Below are positions 52,502-60,773 of a stretch of DNA of 62,707 nt, piece after piece (the stretch's first letter is position 1; the number at the start of each line of letters is the position of its first letter). The translations under genes were made by a program, and so were the position numbers. The stretch is from Nitrospirales bacterium (GTDB lineage: Bacteria; Nitrospirota; Nitrospiria; Nitrospirales; UBA8639): the NCBI GenBank assembly GCA_021604005.1, contig BQIV01000031.1, positions 1 to 62,707 of the forward strand. Reading direction: 5' to 3'. Below the pieces are notes generated by a model. It made no database searches. It worked only from the letters and a program-made list of their open reading frames with translations, and was not told where the DNA came from.

Positions 52502-54610
52502 ATGTCCCAACGAATGCTCACGTTCCCGTTTCATCTTGCGATTCCAACGTCTATGGGTATCATTCTCGCTTTCTGGTTGTTCACCTGGCCGGCAAAAGCC
52601 AGTGCCGCCCCTGAGCTAGCGAATACAGCGCAGACAGTTGATTCGGACAGCGATATTCCAAAACTAAAATTAAAAGAAATTACCGTCCAAAGCAAACCAT
52701 ATGAATTGAAAGATCATCCCGGGGCCACGTCAGTTATCACTCAAGAAACGATTGAAGTGTTCAAGCCTATCAGCACAATCGATGTGCTCCGCCGTGTTCC
52801 CGGCATCCATGCGCCCGATGAGTACGGACGGGGGCTTCGGCCTAATATCGGAATCCGTGGACTAAATCCCAATCGAAGCCAAAATGTCCTGCTCTTGTTC
52901 GATGGCGTGTCTATTCAACCAGCCGTGTACGGTGCACCCTTTGCCTATTTCAATGTGCCGGTTGAACAGGTTGAACGGATTGAAATTCTCCGGGGGGGCG
53001 CCTCGGCCTTATACGGACCCAATACGGTAGCCGGCGTAATCAATTACATTTCCTACCGCCCTCCACGCGAACAACAGATCAACATACGCGAAACGATACG
53101 AGCCGGTGAATTCTTTTCTTCGACCGTATCGTACGGCAACACCTTTAACGAAACGGGGGTCCAATTTCTCTATACCAATAAAACCGGCAGCCTTGTCCGT
53201 GACCAAACCGGCACACAGCTGAATGACGTCTCGCTGCGTTTCACGTTTCCTATCGGGCATGAGGGCGAAGGCGATCTTCGTTTAACTGGATTCGTCGAGG
53301 AGTCCGAAACGCCGGGAGGGCTGACAGTCGCCCAGTTCGACAAGGACCCGAACCAAAGCCAGCGTTCTCACGATGATTTTTTTGGCCGTCGATGGTCCGC
53401 GACATTTCGGTATACTCAGCCAATCTCGAACAGCTTGAAATTCGACGGCACGACGTATGCCAATTCCTTTCAACGGGATTGGTTTATCGCGAATGGCCCC
53501 GATGCCACCGCAACGGGCAATACCCAATTTCTGCGCGACTTCTTTGTCGCAGGAGTCAGGCCCACACTCGACTGGTCGCCCAATAGTCGCATGAACATTA
53601 TTGGCGGTGGAAAAATACACTTTGAAGAACAAGAAGATATCGTTCGTCTTGGCAATTCAGCGAATGCGAGAAATGGCACGATCGATCAGGAAGCAGAATT
53701 AACCTCCCTCGCAGGCGCAGTCTTTACCAGCGCGAAAATCGAACCAATCGAAGGGCTCATTATTTCACCAGGAATCCGCTATGAACGGGTCACGCAAGAA
53801 CGCGAAGTCGGATTACGAGCAGGGACAGGAGGAGTCGGCGGGAGCTTGACAACCGAAGAGGTTGTAGGAGGCGTCGGCCTCTTGTATCACTTACCCATGA
53901 ACAGCGAGCTATTCGGAAATTACTCCCGAAATTTTCAGCCGCCAACGTTCGGAGAGGCCACCGACCCGTTATCCGGCACGACGAATGATCTCAATGTCGA
54001 AACCAGCAATAGCTACGAAGTCGGATTCCGATCGACAATTAGTAAATTGGTGTACCTGGAAGCTACGGGATTTTGGATCGATTTTGACAATCAAATCATC
54101 GCGGAAGCAGGTGTTCTCCGAAACGCGCAAAAGACCAGACACCGGGGCATCGAAGGAACGATCAACGCCGGCCCCTGGCATGGGCTCAGCGCCAACGTGA
54201 ATACCACGATCCTTGAAACAGAATTTCTGAAGGGAGCGAACAAAGGCAACGATTTACCAAGCGCACCCGAATTGCTGTTTAACTGGGCCGTTTCTTACGA
54301 AGTCGAAACCTCACTCGGCTTGGCCAGAATTCAACTGGATGGCCGCTTCGTGGATGAGCAATTTACCGATGCCGCGAATACAGTCGCAGAAAGTCCGGAC
54401 GGCACCAACGGACAACTTCCGTCTTATCACGTCACCAACCTGCGTTTAGATTTTGGCATTCCCAATACATTCGGCGGAGACATGAATCTTTTTGCCGGCG
54501 TCACGAATCTCACCAATGTTGAATATCGTGTCCGCCGTCAAGCGTTCGTGAATGGGATTATCCCGGGATTGACGCGAATCTTTTACGGCGGTGTCTCTCT
54601 AGAATTTTAA
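52502..54610 (+). CDS. TonB-dependent receptor (FecA/ferric-citrate-like family, no STN)
   Basis: 702 residues from ATG 52502 (AAAGGA upstream); the open frame to 52352 runs through the MITE and is not real. The signal peptide ends near ASAAPE. TonB box KLKEITVQSK, plug (DVLRRVPGIHAPDEYGRGLR, NVLLLFDGVSIQPAVYGAPF, ERIEILRGGASALYGPNTVAG, VINYISYRPP) and barrel ending GGVSLEF. The plug motifs match the FecA/ferric-dicitrate and related group. It heads an operon with a DUF4198 protein (27 bp) and a PepSY protein. Confidence 0.9.
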   Translation: MSQRMLTFPFHLAIPTSMGIILAFWLFTWPAKASAAPELANTAQTVDSDSDIPKLKLKEITVQSKPYELKDHPGATSVITQETIEVFKPISTIDVLRRVPGIHAPDEYGRGLRPNIGIRGLNPNRSQNVLLLFDGVSIQPAVYGAPFAYFNVPVEQVERIEILRGGASALYGPNTVAGVINYISYRPPREQQINIRETIRAGEFFSSTVSYGNTFNETGVQFLYTNKTGSLVRDQTGTQLNDVSLRFTFPIGHEGEGDLRLTGFVEESETPGGLTVAQFDKDPNQSQRSHDDFFGRRWSATFRYTQPISNSLKFDGTTYANSFQRDWFIANGPDATATGNTQFLRDFFVAGVRPTLDWSPNSRMNIIGGGKIHFEEQEDIVRLGNSANARNGTIDQEAELTSLAGAVFTSAKIEPIEGLIISPGIRYERVTQEREVGLRAGTGGVGGSLTTEEVVGGVGLLYHLPMNSELFGNYSRNFQPPTFGEATDPLSGTTNDLNVETSNSYEVGFRSTISKLVYLEATGFWIDFDNQIIAEAGVLRNAQKTRHRGIEGTINAGPWHGLSANVNTTILETEFLKGANKGNDLPSAPELLFNWAVSYEVETSLGLARIQLDGRFVDEQFTDAANTVAESPDGTNGQLPSYHVTNLRLDFGIPNTFGGDMNLFAGVTNLTNVEYRVRRQAFVNGIIPGLTRIFYGGVSLEF

Positions 54611-54637
54611 CCCACACTGACTCACAAGGAGATGATC

Positions 54638-55435
54638 ATGACACATACATGTAAAATCGTCATTGGCTTAACCACGTTGCTCTTAGGACTTCTGAGCTAT
54701 ACGGCTAACACGTCCGCACATTTCGTCTGGATTGAAAGCCCATCAGCACTTTCCACCAATCAATTCACGATCGTCAAAGCCTACTTTGGAGAATACAATG
54801 AGCAACTCAAAGAACAGACCGGAGGACGGTTGGACGAACGCGCCGGATTGACCTCATGGCTTATTGAACCAAACGGGACCAAACGTGCCCTCGACATGAC
54901 AAAAGAATCAAATCACTTTCAGATACCCATTACACTACGCAACCCTGGCATCTACAATCTTCTCGCGATTAATCAAGACGAACCCGTGCGCGACGGAACA
55001 CCCTATCCAAGTATCGGCATGCTCTATAAACCGATGTTTTATGCTCGCACACAATTTTCAATCGTGGACACACAGGCCGTGTCTGCACAAACCGGAACGA
55101 CAACTGAAACATTGCCATTAGATATTATCCCGCGTCAGACATCTTCATCCAAGACGTCTGCCCATCCAACGGTGAATGAGGAACTTGCAGTGCAAGTCAT
55201 TTTTCAAGGTCGGCCACTCAGCAAGGCAACCCCGGTGGCCCATGCACCCAATGGATGGAGCAAAGAATTGCAGACCAACGATTCAGGAGTCACACAGTTT
55301 ACGCCACTCTGGCCAGGGACATATGTCATCGACTATATCAACCTAGAAACAACACCAGGACATTTCAACGATCAGCCGTATGAGGCCATCCGTCATCGAG
55401 CCACCCTCACCATCCAGGTGACTGGCGATCAATAA
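54638..55435 (+). CDS. DUF4198-type periplasmic protein of a metal-uptake operon
   Basis: 265 residues from ATG 54638, 7 nt after AAGGA; an ATG at 54632 is too close to it. The signal peptide ends near TSAHF. AHFVWIESPSAL, VKAYFGEYNEQL and a C-terminal carboxypeptidase-regulatory-like part (AVQVIFQGRPLSKATPVAHA, TQFTPLWPGTYVIDYINLE) are typical of DUF4198. Members sit beside TonB receptors and metal (Ni, Co, Fe) transporters and often begin the mature protein with His. It is between a receptor and a PepSY protein, so it may hand over or bind the substrate. Confidence 0.8.
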   Translation: MTHTCKIVIGLTTLLLGLLSYTANTSAHFVWIESPSALSTNQFTIVKAYFGEYNEQLKEQTGGRLDERAGLTSWLIEPNGTKRALDMTKESNHFQIPITLRNPGIYNLLAINQDEPVRDGTPYPSIGMLYKPMFYARTQFSIVDTQAVSAQTGTTTETLPLDIIPRQTSSSKTSAHPTVNEELAVQVIFQGRPLSKATPVAHAPNGWSKELQTNDSGVTQFTPLWPGTYVIDYINLETTPGHFNDQPYEAIRHRATLTIQVTGDQ

Positions 55436-55450
55436 GGAGAGCGCCGGCCA

Positions 55451-56227
55451 ATGCCATGGGGAAATGAACGCTGGTCCCGGAGAATGCACCGGACTATCGG
55501 AGCTTCATCTGTTGGAATTCTATTCTTTATGGTCGTCACCGGACTGCTCTGGGCTAATGCGCAACATACGTATTGGGATGCCGGATATAAAGAACGGGTG
55601 GGACGAATACCACCAGTCCCGCCCGTTAACTCCGCGCATGTCTTACTTAAGGATGTGTTCAACTATGTACAGGAGAAAACCCTACATTCGGAGAAAGAGA
55701 TTGAGGAAATCATTCTCCGGCAGGATTTCGGCCACTTGTTGTACGCGGTCAAGCTTTCCGATCCAAGCACACCTTCCACACTGTTGATCGATGCCATGAC
55801 TGCCGAACCGCTCTCCCTTATTTCGCCAAACCTCGCTCGAATCATTGCCCAACAATACGTGAGCGAAGAATCTCCCATCACTTCCGTCACGATGGAATCG
55901 TATACCCCGAGGAAAACCAACATTGCAAAAGAAGCCGTCTGCGTCGATTTCGGCGAGCCCAAACCCGCCACCATCATACTCGACCGACACTCAGGAAGAA
56001 TTCTAGAAGATGAAAGCCCGTGGCGACGGGTACATTTCCTAGTCGCGCAATTACATCAATTAAATTTCTTTGGCTTCAACAAAACGCTCTTGAATATCCC
56101 AGGCACGCTCCTCTTGATTATGAGCCTCAGCGGCCTTTGGCTTTGGCGATTGCAGGTCATTCGAGAGCATCGAGCCCAACAAAAAACCTCACATTCGGAA
56201 TACCGGTATAACCGACCCACTCGTTAA
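55451..56227 (+). CDS. PepSY-domain inner-membrane protein
   Basis: 258 residues from an ATG behind AAGGAGAG. It has one N-terminal helix (WSRRMHRTIGASSVGILFFM, ~17-35) and one C-terminal helix (~215-238, LNIPGTLLLIMSLSGLWLW), with a PepSY-like periplasmic region between (LKDVFNYVQEKTLHSEKEIEE, TIILDRHSGRILEDESPW). Conserved His in RRMHRT and FLVAQLHQLNFFG could bind haem. It is the smallest of the four PepSY membrane proteins here and ends the receptor-DUF4198 operon. Confidence 0.8.
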   Translation: MPWGNERWSRRMHRTIGASSVGILFFMVVTGLLWANAQHTYWDAGYKERVGRIPPVPPVNSAHVLLKDVFNYVQEKTLHSEKEIEEIILRQDFGHLLYAVKLSDPSTPSTLLIDAMTAEPLSLISPNLARIIAQQYVSEESPITSVTMESYTPRKTNIAKEAVCVDFGEPKPATIILDRHSGRILEDESPWRRVHFLVAQLHQLNFFGFNKTLLNIPGTLLLIMSLSGLWLWRLQVIREHRAQQKTSHSEYRYNRPTR

Positions 56228-56310
56228 TCATCAGCCGACTCTGACACAAGGACTCAACCCTGTTTCTCGTCAGAACCACTTAGCTCCACTCCGTTTCCAC
56301 AATTTCCTAT

Positions 56311-56432
56311 ATACCATTTCCTTCTATTTCATATGTGTATATGGAATTTGAACATGTTTTTCCTCTGACAGGACATGGCCATAGACATGACAGATGGCTA
56401 CAATTGATATTGACAATGATAATCTGTATCAT
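56311..56432 (+). promoter_or_regulatory. Operator copy, promoter and Fur box for the gene at 56446
   Basis: ATGGAATTTGAACATG (56341-56356) is a strong operator copy; a weaker one, CCTTCTATTTCATATG (56320-56335), lies 21 bp before. TTGATA (56404-56409) with a 17-bp spacer and TATCAT (56427-56432) is a good promoter. GACAATGATAATCTGTATC (56412-56430) matches the 19-bp Fur consensus at 16 of 19 and fills the spacer and -10. Confidence 0.75.
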
Positions 56433-56445
56433 AAAAGGAAATACC

Positions 56446-56910
56446 ATGAGCCATCTATCTCCAATAAGAAAACGAGCAAGTAGTCATACAGGGAATGTGG
56501 CGTCCATACTCCTCAGCATGCTGTTGCTGTGCAGTTTCACTAGCTTCGTTCATGCGTCCCCGCCGATCGAACCGGAAGAAACCCATCTCGTTCATGAAGA
56601 CGTCAATATTATTGCGGGGCTGTACTTTCGGGAATATTCACTCAAGGACAATGGCGTGATCGACTATAAAACGGCACGGCAAATTATTGTCTCGGAATAT
56701 AACGAATACTGGAATACGGTTGTGTATACCAAAGAACACCCCTTGTTCTATTGGTATGACAGCGACCAAGACGGTCGGATGGACATGTGGGTCGATCGAA
56801 ACGTCGAGGGATGCGCATGTGACATTGTCCCCTATGAGCCGACCGTTTCAGAAAATGTCCACCCGAATCAACAGAACACCATATCGATTCAGAATACACA
56901 GCAGCCATAG
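56446..56910 (+). CDS. Small secreted protein with an EF-hand-like Asp loop, iron-regulated
   Basis: 154 residues from ATG 56446 (AAAGGAA upstream). The signal peptide ends near VHASPP. The mature part has no known domain except DSDQDGRMDMWVD, which resembles a calcium-binding EF-hand/dockerin-type loop, and a Cys pair (EGCACDIV). A YFREYSLKDNGVIDYKTARQ segment looks like a second Asp-turn. It carries both the repeated operator and a strong Fur box, so it is probably induced by iron lack. Function unknown. Confidence 0.65.
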   Translation: MSHLSPIRKRASSHTGNVASILLSMLLLCSFTSFVHASPPIEPEETHLVHEDVNIIAGLYFREYSLKDNGVIDYKTARQIIVSEYNEYWNTVVYTKEHPLFYWYDSDQDGRMDMWVDRNVEGCACDIVPYEPTVSENVHPNQQNTISIQNTQQP

Positions 56911-57028
56911 TTCGATAAAGAAATTGGGAAAGAAGCGCCTTCAGGGAAGAGCATGCTTCACAAGGCACCTCTGAAATCACATGATGATTTTCGGCCACAC
57001 AACCTATTACCAACAAGGAGAACATTTT

Positions 57029-57484
57029 ATGAATACCATACGTCACTTCAAGCAACGACGATTTGGACTCTCGTTACTCGTAGGCCTGGGAATCATCATC
57101 CTCACTTCCGGGACTGCGCCAGCAGCACAAAGTCATGAGCAAGTGAAGACCAACATGGCTCAATCGGCACGTATCACCATAGACCAAGCCATTCAGACCG
57201 CAACACAGAAAGTCCCAGGCACCGTGATTAAAGCCGAACTTGAACAAGAACATGGTCCCCTCATGTGGGAAATTGAAATCGTAGGATCAGATGGCAAAAT
57301 CCAAGAAGTCCACATTGACGGCACAAATGGAAAACGCTTAGCCCTGGACAGCAGCCATGAGACTCATCAAGCATCAGAGGAAGGCATTCATGCCGGTTCG
57401 GTCGACAGGGGTAGCTCAACCATGCCTGAACAAAACATGAAGCCAGCCACGACTGAAGAGAAGACACCGAAGATGCAACCATAA
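57029..57484 (+). CDS. Periplasmic PepSY-domain protein
   Basis: 151 residues from ATG 57029 (AAGGAG upstream). The signal peptide ends near APAAQS. ITIDQAIQTATQKVPGTVIKA, EHGPLMWEIEIVGSDGKIQE and VHIDGTNGKRLAL form one PepSY domain. PepSY domains bind or inhibit partner proteins in the envelope. The tail is polar and low-complexity. It lies 118 bp after the EF-hand-like gene and may share its iron control. Confidence 0.8.
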   Translation: MNTIRHFKQRRFGLSLLVGLGIIILTSGTAPAAQSHEQVKTNMAQSARITIDQAIQTATQKVPGTVIKAELEQEHGPLMWEIEIVGSDGKIQEVHIDGTNGKRLALDSSHETHQASEEGIHAGSVDRGSSTMPEQNMKPATTEEKTPKMQP

Positions 57485-57489
57485 GAACC

Positions 57490-57526
57490 GCTCGCCCTCA
57501 AGTCTCACAATCTCTTGAGGGCGAGC
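57490..57526 (+). terminator. 13-bp perfect hairpin after the PepSY-domain gene
   Basis: GCTCGCCCTCAAG (57490-57502) and CTTGAGGGCGAGC (57514-57526) form a strong stem with an 11-nt loop, 5 bp after the stop codon. No T-tract follows, so termination may be partial or it may stabilise the 3' end. Confidence 0.65.
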
Positions 57527-57604
57527 AAACGACGACCATCACATAACTCGATACGGCACCAGTAACCATGGCCTAGAGGAGATCCACCACGAAAGGGAAT
57601 TCAT

Positions 57605-57940
57605 ATGATTTCTGAACGCTTAGAACACACCACCGATACGATCAGCATTCATGGAGAGTTTGACTCTAAAGCTGCACTAGAGTTTTCCATTACGGCACAA
57701 CGCGCCTATCACATGGGCTTTCGAAACTTCCACGTGAGTCTCAAATCCGTCACGATTATTGATAAAGCGGGACTGATGCTCCTCTCCACGATCATGCAGG
57801 AGCTTCAGCAAAAAGGCTGCACCGGAAACATTATTCATTCACCAGCCTCCCTTCAAGCTGAACTACTGACATATCAAGAAGGAAAGATGCGTCCTACACT
57901 CCCCAGGAGACAAGCAAAAGCTGTTGCACTTACTCATTGA
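57605..57940 (+). CDS. STAS-domain protein (anti-anti-sigma-like)
   Basis: 111 residues behind AAAGGGAATTC. The STAS fold is visible: TISIHGEFDSKAALEFSITA, NFHVSLKSVTIIDKAGLMLL, IMQELQQKGC. The usual phosphorylated Ser/Thr (D-S-S-G or D-T-x-G) is replaced (IDKAG), so switching by phosphorylation is unlikely. The C-terminal ~25 residues are basic. Function and partner are unknown; no anti-sigma kinase is seen. Confidence 0.72.
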   Translation: MISERLEHTTDTISIHGEFDSKAALEFSITAQRAYHMGFRNFHVSLKSVTIIDKAGLMLLSTIMQELQQKGCTGNIIHSPASLQAELLTYQEGKMRPTLPRRQAKAVALTH

Positions 57941-57964
57941 TCTATCCACAACGGTAGGAGCTTT

Positions 57965-58381
57965 GTGACCATGAAACCTCTTCTCGAAGATATTTCTTCT
58001 TACTGGCCACCATCCCCCCATGACCCGCGTGAACGAACGCGCGTGGGACAAATTGATCAGTGGGAGGTTAGGATGTTTTCACGACACGACGCCTCTCACG
58101 CATACGCCACACACAACGAGTGTATGCACTTACAACTATGGCATTCAGCTTGGAAGGTATCGATCTTAACGCCTTCTCGCTTGACTGGAAATTTCTATGA
58201 ACTCTTTCCGTTTCGAGGCGCGAAACTCCCAATCTGTTGCCTCACGACCGTGAATAATGTCCTACAACAACATCTTGAGGTGCCTGGCATTGATCCTGTG
58301 ATTGTACAATTCATGGAACACTACTTCTTCCTACCCGCTTACTCACCAGTCGAATCTGTGCCGTGTAAAAACAAAGACTAA
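57965..58381 (+). CDS. Protein of unknown function downstream of the STAS gene
   Basis: 138 residues from GTG 57965, or 136 from ATG 57971; TAGGAG precedes both. No family recognised. The sequence is rich in His, Trp and Pro (SSYWPPSPHDPRERTRVGQ, MHLQLWHSAWKVSILTPSRL, CCLTTVNNVLQQHL). No signal peptide or membrane segment. It follows the STAS gene by 24 bp and may be co-transcribed. Confidence 0.5.
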   Translation: MTMKPLLEDISSYWPPSPHDPRERTRVGQIDQWEVRMFSRHDASHAYATHNECMHLQLWHSAWKVSILTPSRLTGNFYELFPFRGAKLPICCLTTVNNVLQQHLEVPGIDPVIVQFMEHYFFLPAYSPVESVPCKNKD

Positions 58382-58420
58382 TACAGTTAGGACAGAGTTT
58401 AATACACTAATCCTGCCGTC

Positions 58421-58880
58421 ATGACTCAACGAAATACGTCTCATGTTTTTAGCTCTAGCGTCGTTCAACGATTAGCAAAAAAATTAGACCTCCGCAAGAA
58501 TTTGAACACAATCACCTCGACCTGGCTATTCAAAAAGCTCTGGGAGTCGGGGCAACCGCTCCACATCTTCACGACGGTCAAGCCACAACACTGATCGAAG
58601 CCATATTGAACCATGCAGGCAGGCCGATATGTCTCGACAGAAATTTATCGCTCTTTCGCTTCAAAATCCAAATAATCTGCTTGCATTTTCCGAAAACTTG
58701 TTTCTGTTTAAACGTGAGGAGGAAGGGTACTATCAGACATTGCCTAATTCTATTGAAACCGTATATGACGCCCAACACCTTTTCACGCGCCTCCAGCATA
58801 GCCGTCTTTCATCTATTTCATTTCTTACAACCTGGCGATCTGACATATTTTTCCGGAAATTGAACATGTCAATTCATTGA
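58421..58880 (+). pseudogene. Possible degraded coding region before the Com-like gene
   Basis: Several overlapping short frames show protein-like pieces but none spans the region: ATG 58421-58594 (RLAKKLDLRKNLNTITSTWL), a second frame without a start (HNHLDLAIQKALGVGATAPH, TTLIEAILNHAGRPICLD) and a third from 58629 (SLQNPNNLLAFSENLFLFK). This pattern suggests a frameshifted relic. The 57-residue frame at 58421 could also be a real small gene. The right end overlaps the iron operator pair at 58823-58868. Confidence 0.3.
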
Positions 58881-58915
58881 CCTACGCCGTAATATTGATA
58901 ATGATAATAATATTC
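58823..58915 (+). promoter_or_regulatory. Operator pair, promoter and Fur box for the Com-like gene at 58954
   Basis: CTGGCGATCTGACATA (58832-58847) and CCGGAAATTGAACATG (58853-58868) have a 21-bp period; the second is the best match to the consensus in this window. TTGACC (58878-58883) is a likely -35. GATAATGATAATAATATTC (58897-58915) matches the 19-bp Fur consensus at 16 of 19 and overlaps the expected -10. It ends 38 bp before the ATG. Confidence 0.8.
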
Positions 58916-58953
58916 AAAAATATAAATAATCGGCTCCATAACGGGTGACATTC

Positions 58954-59166
58954 ATGAAACAGGATAATCCTCCAAATCTCTCCCGTCTATCAAAGCTAGA
59001 TCAGCCCCAAGACCATGAAGCCAACACCGATGTTCGATGTACATGCGGCCGCTTACTTGCCCGGCTCACGGCCAATGAGACCGTCCTTGAAGTCCGATGT
59101 CCCCGATGTAAACGACTATGGTCATTCCCATTGAAACCAGCATCATTGAATCCTATGGAACGCTAA
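58954..59166 (+). CDS. Com-like zinc-ribbon protein with Fur box and iron operator
   Basis: 70 residues from ATG 58954 (GGGTGA upstream); GTG 58945 is in frame but less likely. RCTCGRLLARLTANE and LEVRCPRCKRLWSFP give the CxCG-CxxC zinc ribbon of phage Mu Com, an mRNA-binding translational activator. The paralogue at 13457 is similar in size and motif order. The upstream region combines the repeated operator and a strong Fur-like box, so this small protein is likely made in iron starvation, perhaps acting on RNA or as a metal sensor. That role is inference. Confidence 0.75.
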   Translation: MKQDNPPNLSRLSKLDQPQDHEANTDVRCTCGRLLARLTANETVLEVRCPRCKRLWSFPLKPASLNPMER

Positions 59167-59229
59167 AAACCTCATTCCCATTCACCCTTCCAGACCACGA
59201 ACGACCGTCCAGCAGAGAGGACCAAAGCC

Positions 59230-60489
59230 ATGAATAAATCGCCCCTTCATACAACGCCACAAACCGCCAAGCCTTCGACTTCGTCCTCTTCCAATTTTCA
59301 TGACCACCTCATAAATACGACAGCATCTGAACCTGCTAGCACACATCAGTCACTTCGGATATTTCACTGGCAGACCACCTACCTTCGTCTGTCTTTCGTC
59401 GTACTCGGGTTTTTACTGGGAAGCGCTGTAGGTTGGCAAAGCCATCCTCATAATTGGTCAATGGCCTTGGAGTGGGGGCTTGGGGGACTTATGCTTGGAT
59501 TGAGCATTCTCGCGATTGAATCCATCATGTTTCGCTATCCCGCCTCTCGCATTATACAGGTGGCGCAAAGCGCCGGAATTGGAATATTACTCGCGTCACT
59601 ATTTGTATGGTTGGTCACCATATTCTTCCCAGCATCATCGACCCTTGTGTCAATCGCGACCCTCGCGAGCCTGCTCGCCTTTCCCTACCTTACCCTCTCC
59701 ATCAGAAGTCGAACGCCAGAAGACGCACCACAGCCTACGCCTGAATGCTGGCCATGGCCCCTTGCAGAACACACCTCACCTTCCATCAAAATACTCGATA
59801 CGAGCACGATTATCGACGGACGAATTTTAGATCTCTCTGAGACTGGGTTTCTAGAAGGTCCTGTTATCATCCCACGCTTTGTTCTGCTTGAACTCCATTC
59901 TGTCGCAGACTCTTCACAAGCGTGGAAACGTGCGCGCGGCAAGCGAGGTTTGGACATCTTACATCGCCTTCAAACTCTTGCCGACATTGACGTCCACGTG
60001 TCGGAACAAGACTTTGCCGATATTCCCGAAGTCGACCATAAGCTGATCAAACTTGCGCAACAGGTAGAGGGAAAAATCGTCACGAATGACTGGAATCTCT
60101 CCAAAGTGGCTGCGCTTCAAGGGGTCCAGACTCTCAACGTCAATCGCCTCTCCTACCAACTCAAGCCTCCCGTCTTACCTGGCGACACGATTCGTGTGTT
60201 CATCAATAAGGAGGGAGACTTGGACGGGCAAGGCGTGGCGCATCTCGATGATGGGACCATGATCGTGGTTGATCAAGCACGAGCCTACGTACAGAAGACC
60301 GTCGACATTGTCATCACCAAGTTTATGCAGACGCATACCGGGCGTATTCTCTTTGCGGCACGCCTTGAGCATGAACCGGACAATCAATTATCCGCGAATC
60401 ATACATCAGCATTCACGCCTGAATCGGGCGCCTATTCACACCATGCACTCGCAAGTGCAGGAGGAACACGAAAGGAATCTTATAAATGA
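59230..60489 (+). CDS. YacL-like membrane PIN-TRAM protein
   Basis: 419 residues. The N-terminal ~175 residues contain four membrane segments (~55-72, ~78-98, ~108-135, ~140-157). Then a PIN domain (IKILDTSTIIDGRILDL, PRFVLLELHSVADSS, VDHKLIKLAQQVEGKIVTND) and a TRAM domain (LPGDTIRVFINKEGDLDGQG, VQKTVDIVITKFMQTHTGRI) follow. This is the YacL architecture; PIN is a likely nuclease and TRAM binds RNA. A 53-residue zinc-ribbon gene overlaps its stop as ATGA. The start lies after GGACC, with no strong ribosome-binding site. Confidence 0.88.
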   Translation: MNKSPLHTTPQTAKPSTSSSSNFHDHLINTTASEPASTHQSLRIFHWQTTYLRLSFVVLGFLLGSAVGWQSHPHNWSMALEWGLGGLMLGLSILAIESIMFRYPASRIIQVAQSAGIGILLASLFVWLVTIFFPASSTLVSIATLASLLAFPYLTLSIRSRTPEDAPQPTPECWPWPLAEHTSPSIKILDTSTIIDGRILDLSETGFLEGPVIIPRFVLLELHSVADSSQAWKRARGKRGLDILHRLQTLADIDVHVSEQDFADIPEVDHKLIKLAQQVEGKIVTNDWNLSKVAALQGVQTLNVNRLSYQLKPPVLPGDTIRVFINKEGDLDGQGVAHLDDGTMIVVDQARAYVQKTVDIVITKFMQTHTGRILFAARLEHEPDNQLSANHTSAFTPESGAYSHHALASAGGTRKESYK

Positions 60490-60647
60490 TCATTCAACAT
60501 TGTCCCCGCTGTGGAAAAGAAAGCCTCGCACCGACTGGAGCCTACTGGACATGTACTGCCTGCCGCATGGCCATTACGTCTCAAGCATGGTCCCGAGATA
60601 CCAGACATCAAACCTTCTCACGTCGACCATTGACTCAAACCAAGTAG
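60486..60647 (+). CDS. 53-residue zinc-ribbon protein coupled to the YacL-like gene
   Basis: ATG 60486 overlaps the stop of the PIN-TRAM gene as ATGA; it ends at TAG 60645-60647. HCPRCGKES and TCTACRMAI supply two CxxC pairs of a small zinc ribbon; the tail is Arg/Thr-rich. The overlap implies translational coupling and shared function with the membrane nuclease. A terminator follows. Confidence 0.65.
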   Translation: MIIQHCPRCGKESLAPTGAYWTCTACRMAITSQAWSRDTRHQTFSRRPLTQTK

Positions 60648-60691
60648 ATGTTCTGGCTTCAGTGAAATTCGTATGGCATGCAGTGCGCAAA

Positions 60692-60723
60692 AAAAAAGGA
60701 AGCGCAGTAGCGCTTCCTTTTTG
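60692..60723. terminator. Bidirectional Rho-independent terminator
   Basis: AAAAAAGGAAGCGC and GCGCTTCCTTTTT form a 13-bp stem with an AGTA loop, A-run on the left and T-run on the right. It can end both the zinc-ribbon transcript and the minus-strand bacterioferritin gene. Confidence 0.93.
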
Positions 60724-60773
60724 ACTAACAGTCATCTTGCCAAACAGGTAATCTGGTTGCAGCAGATCCGCAC

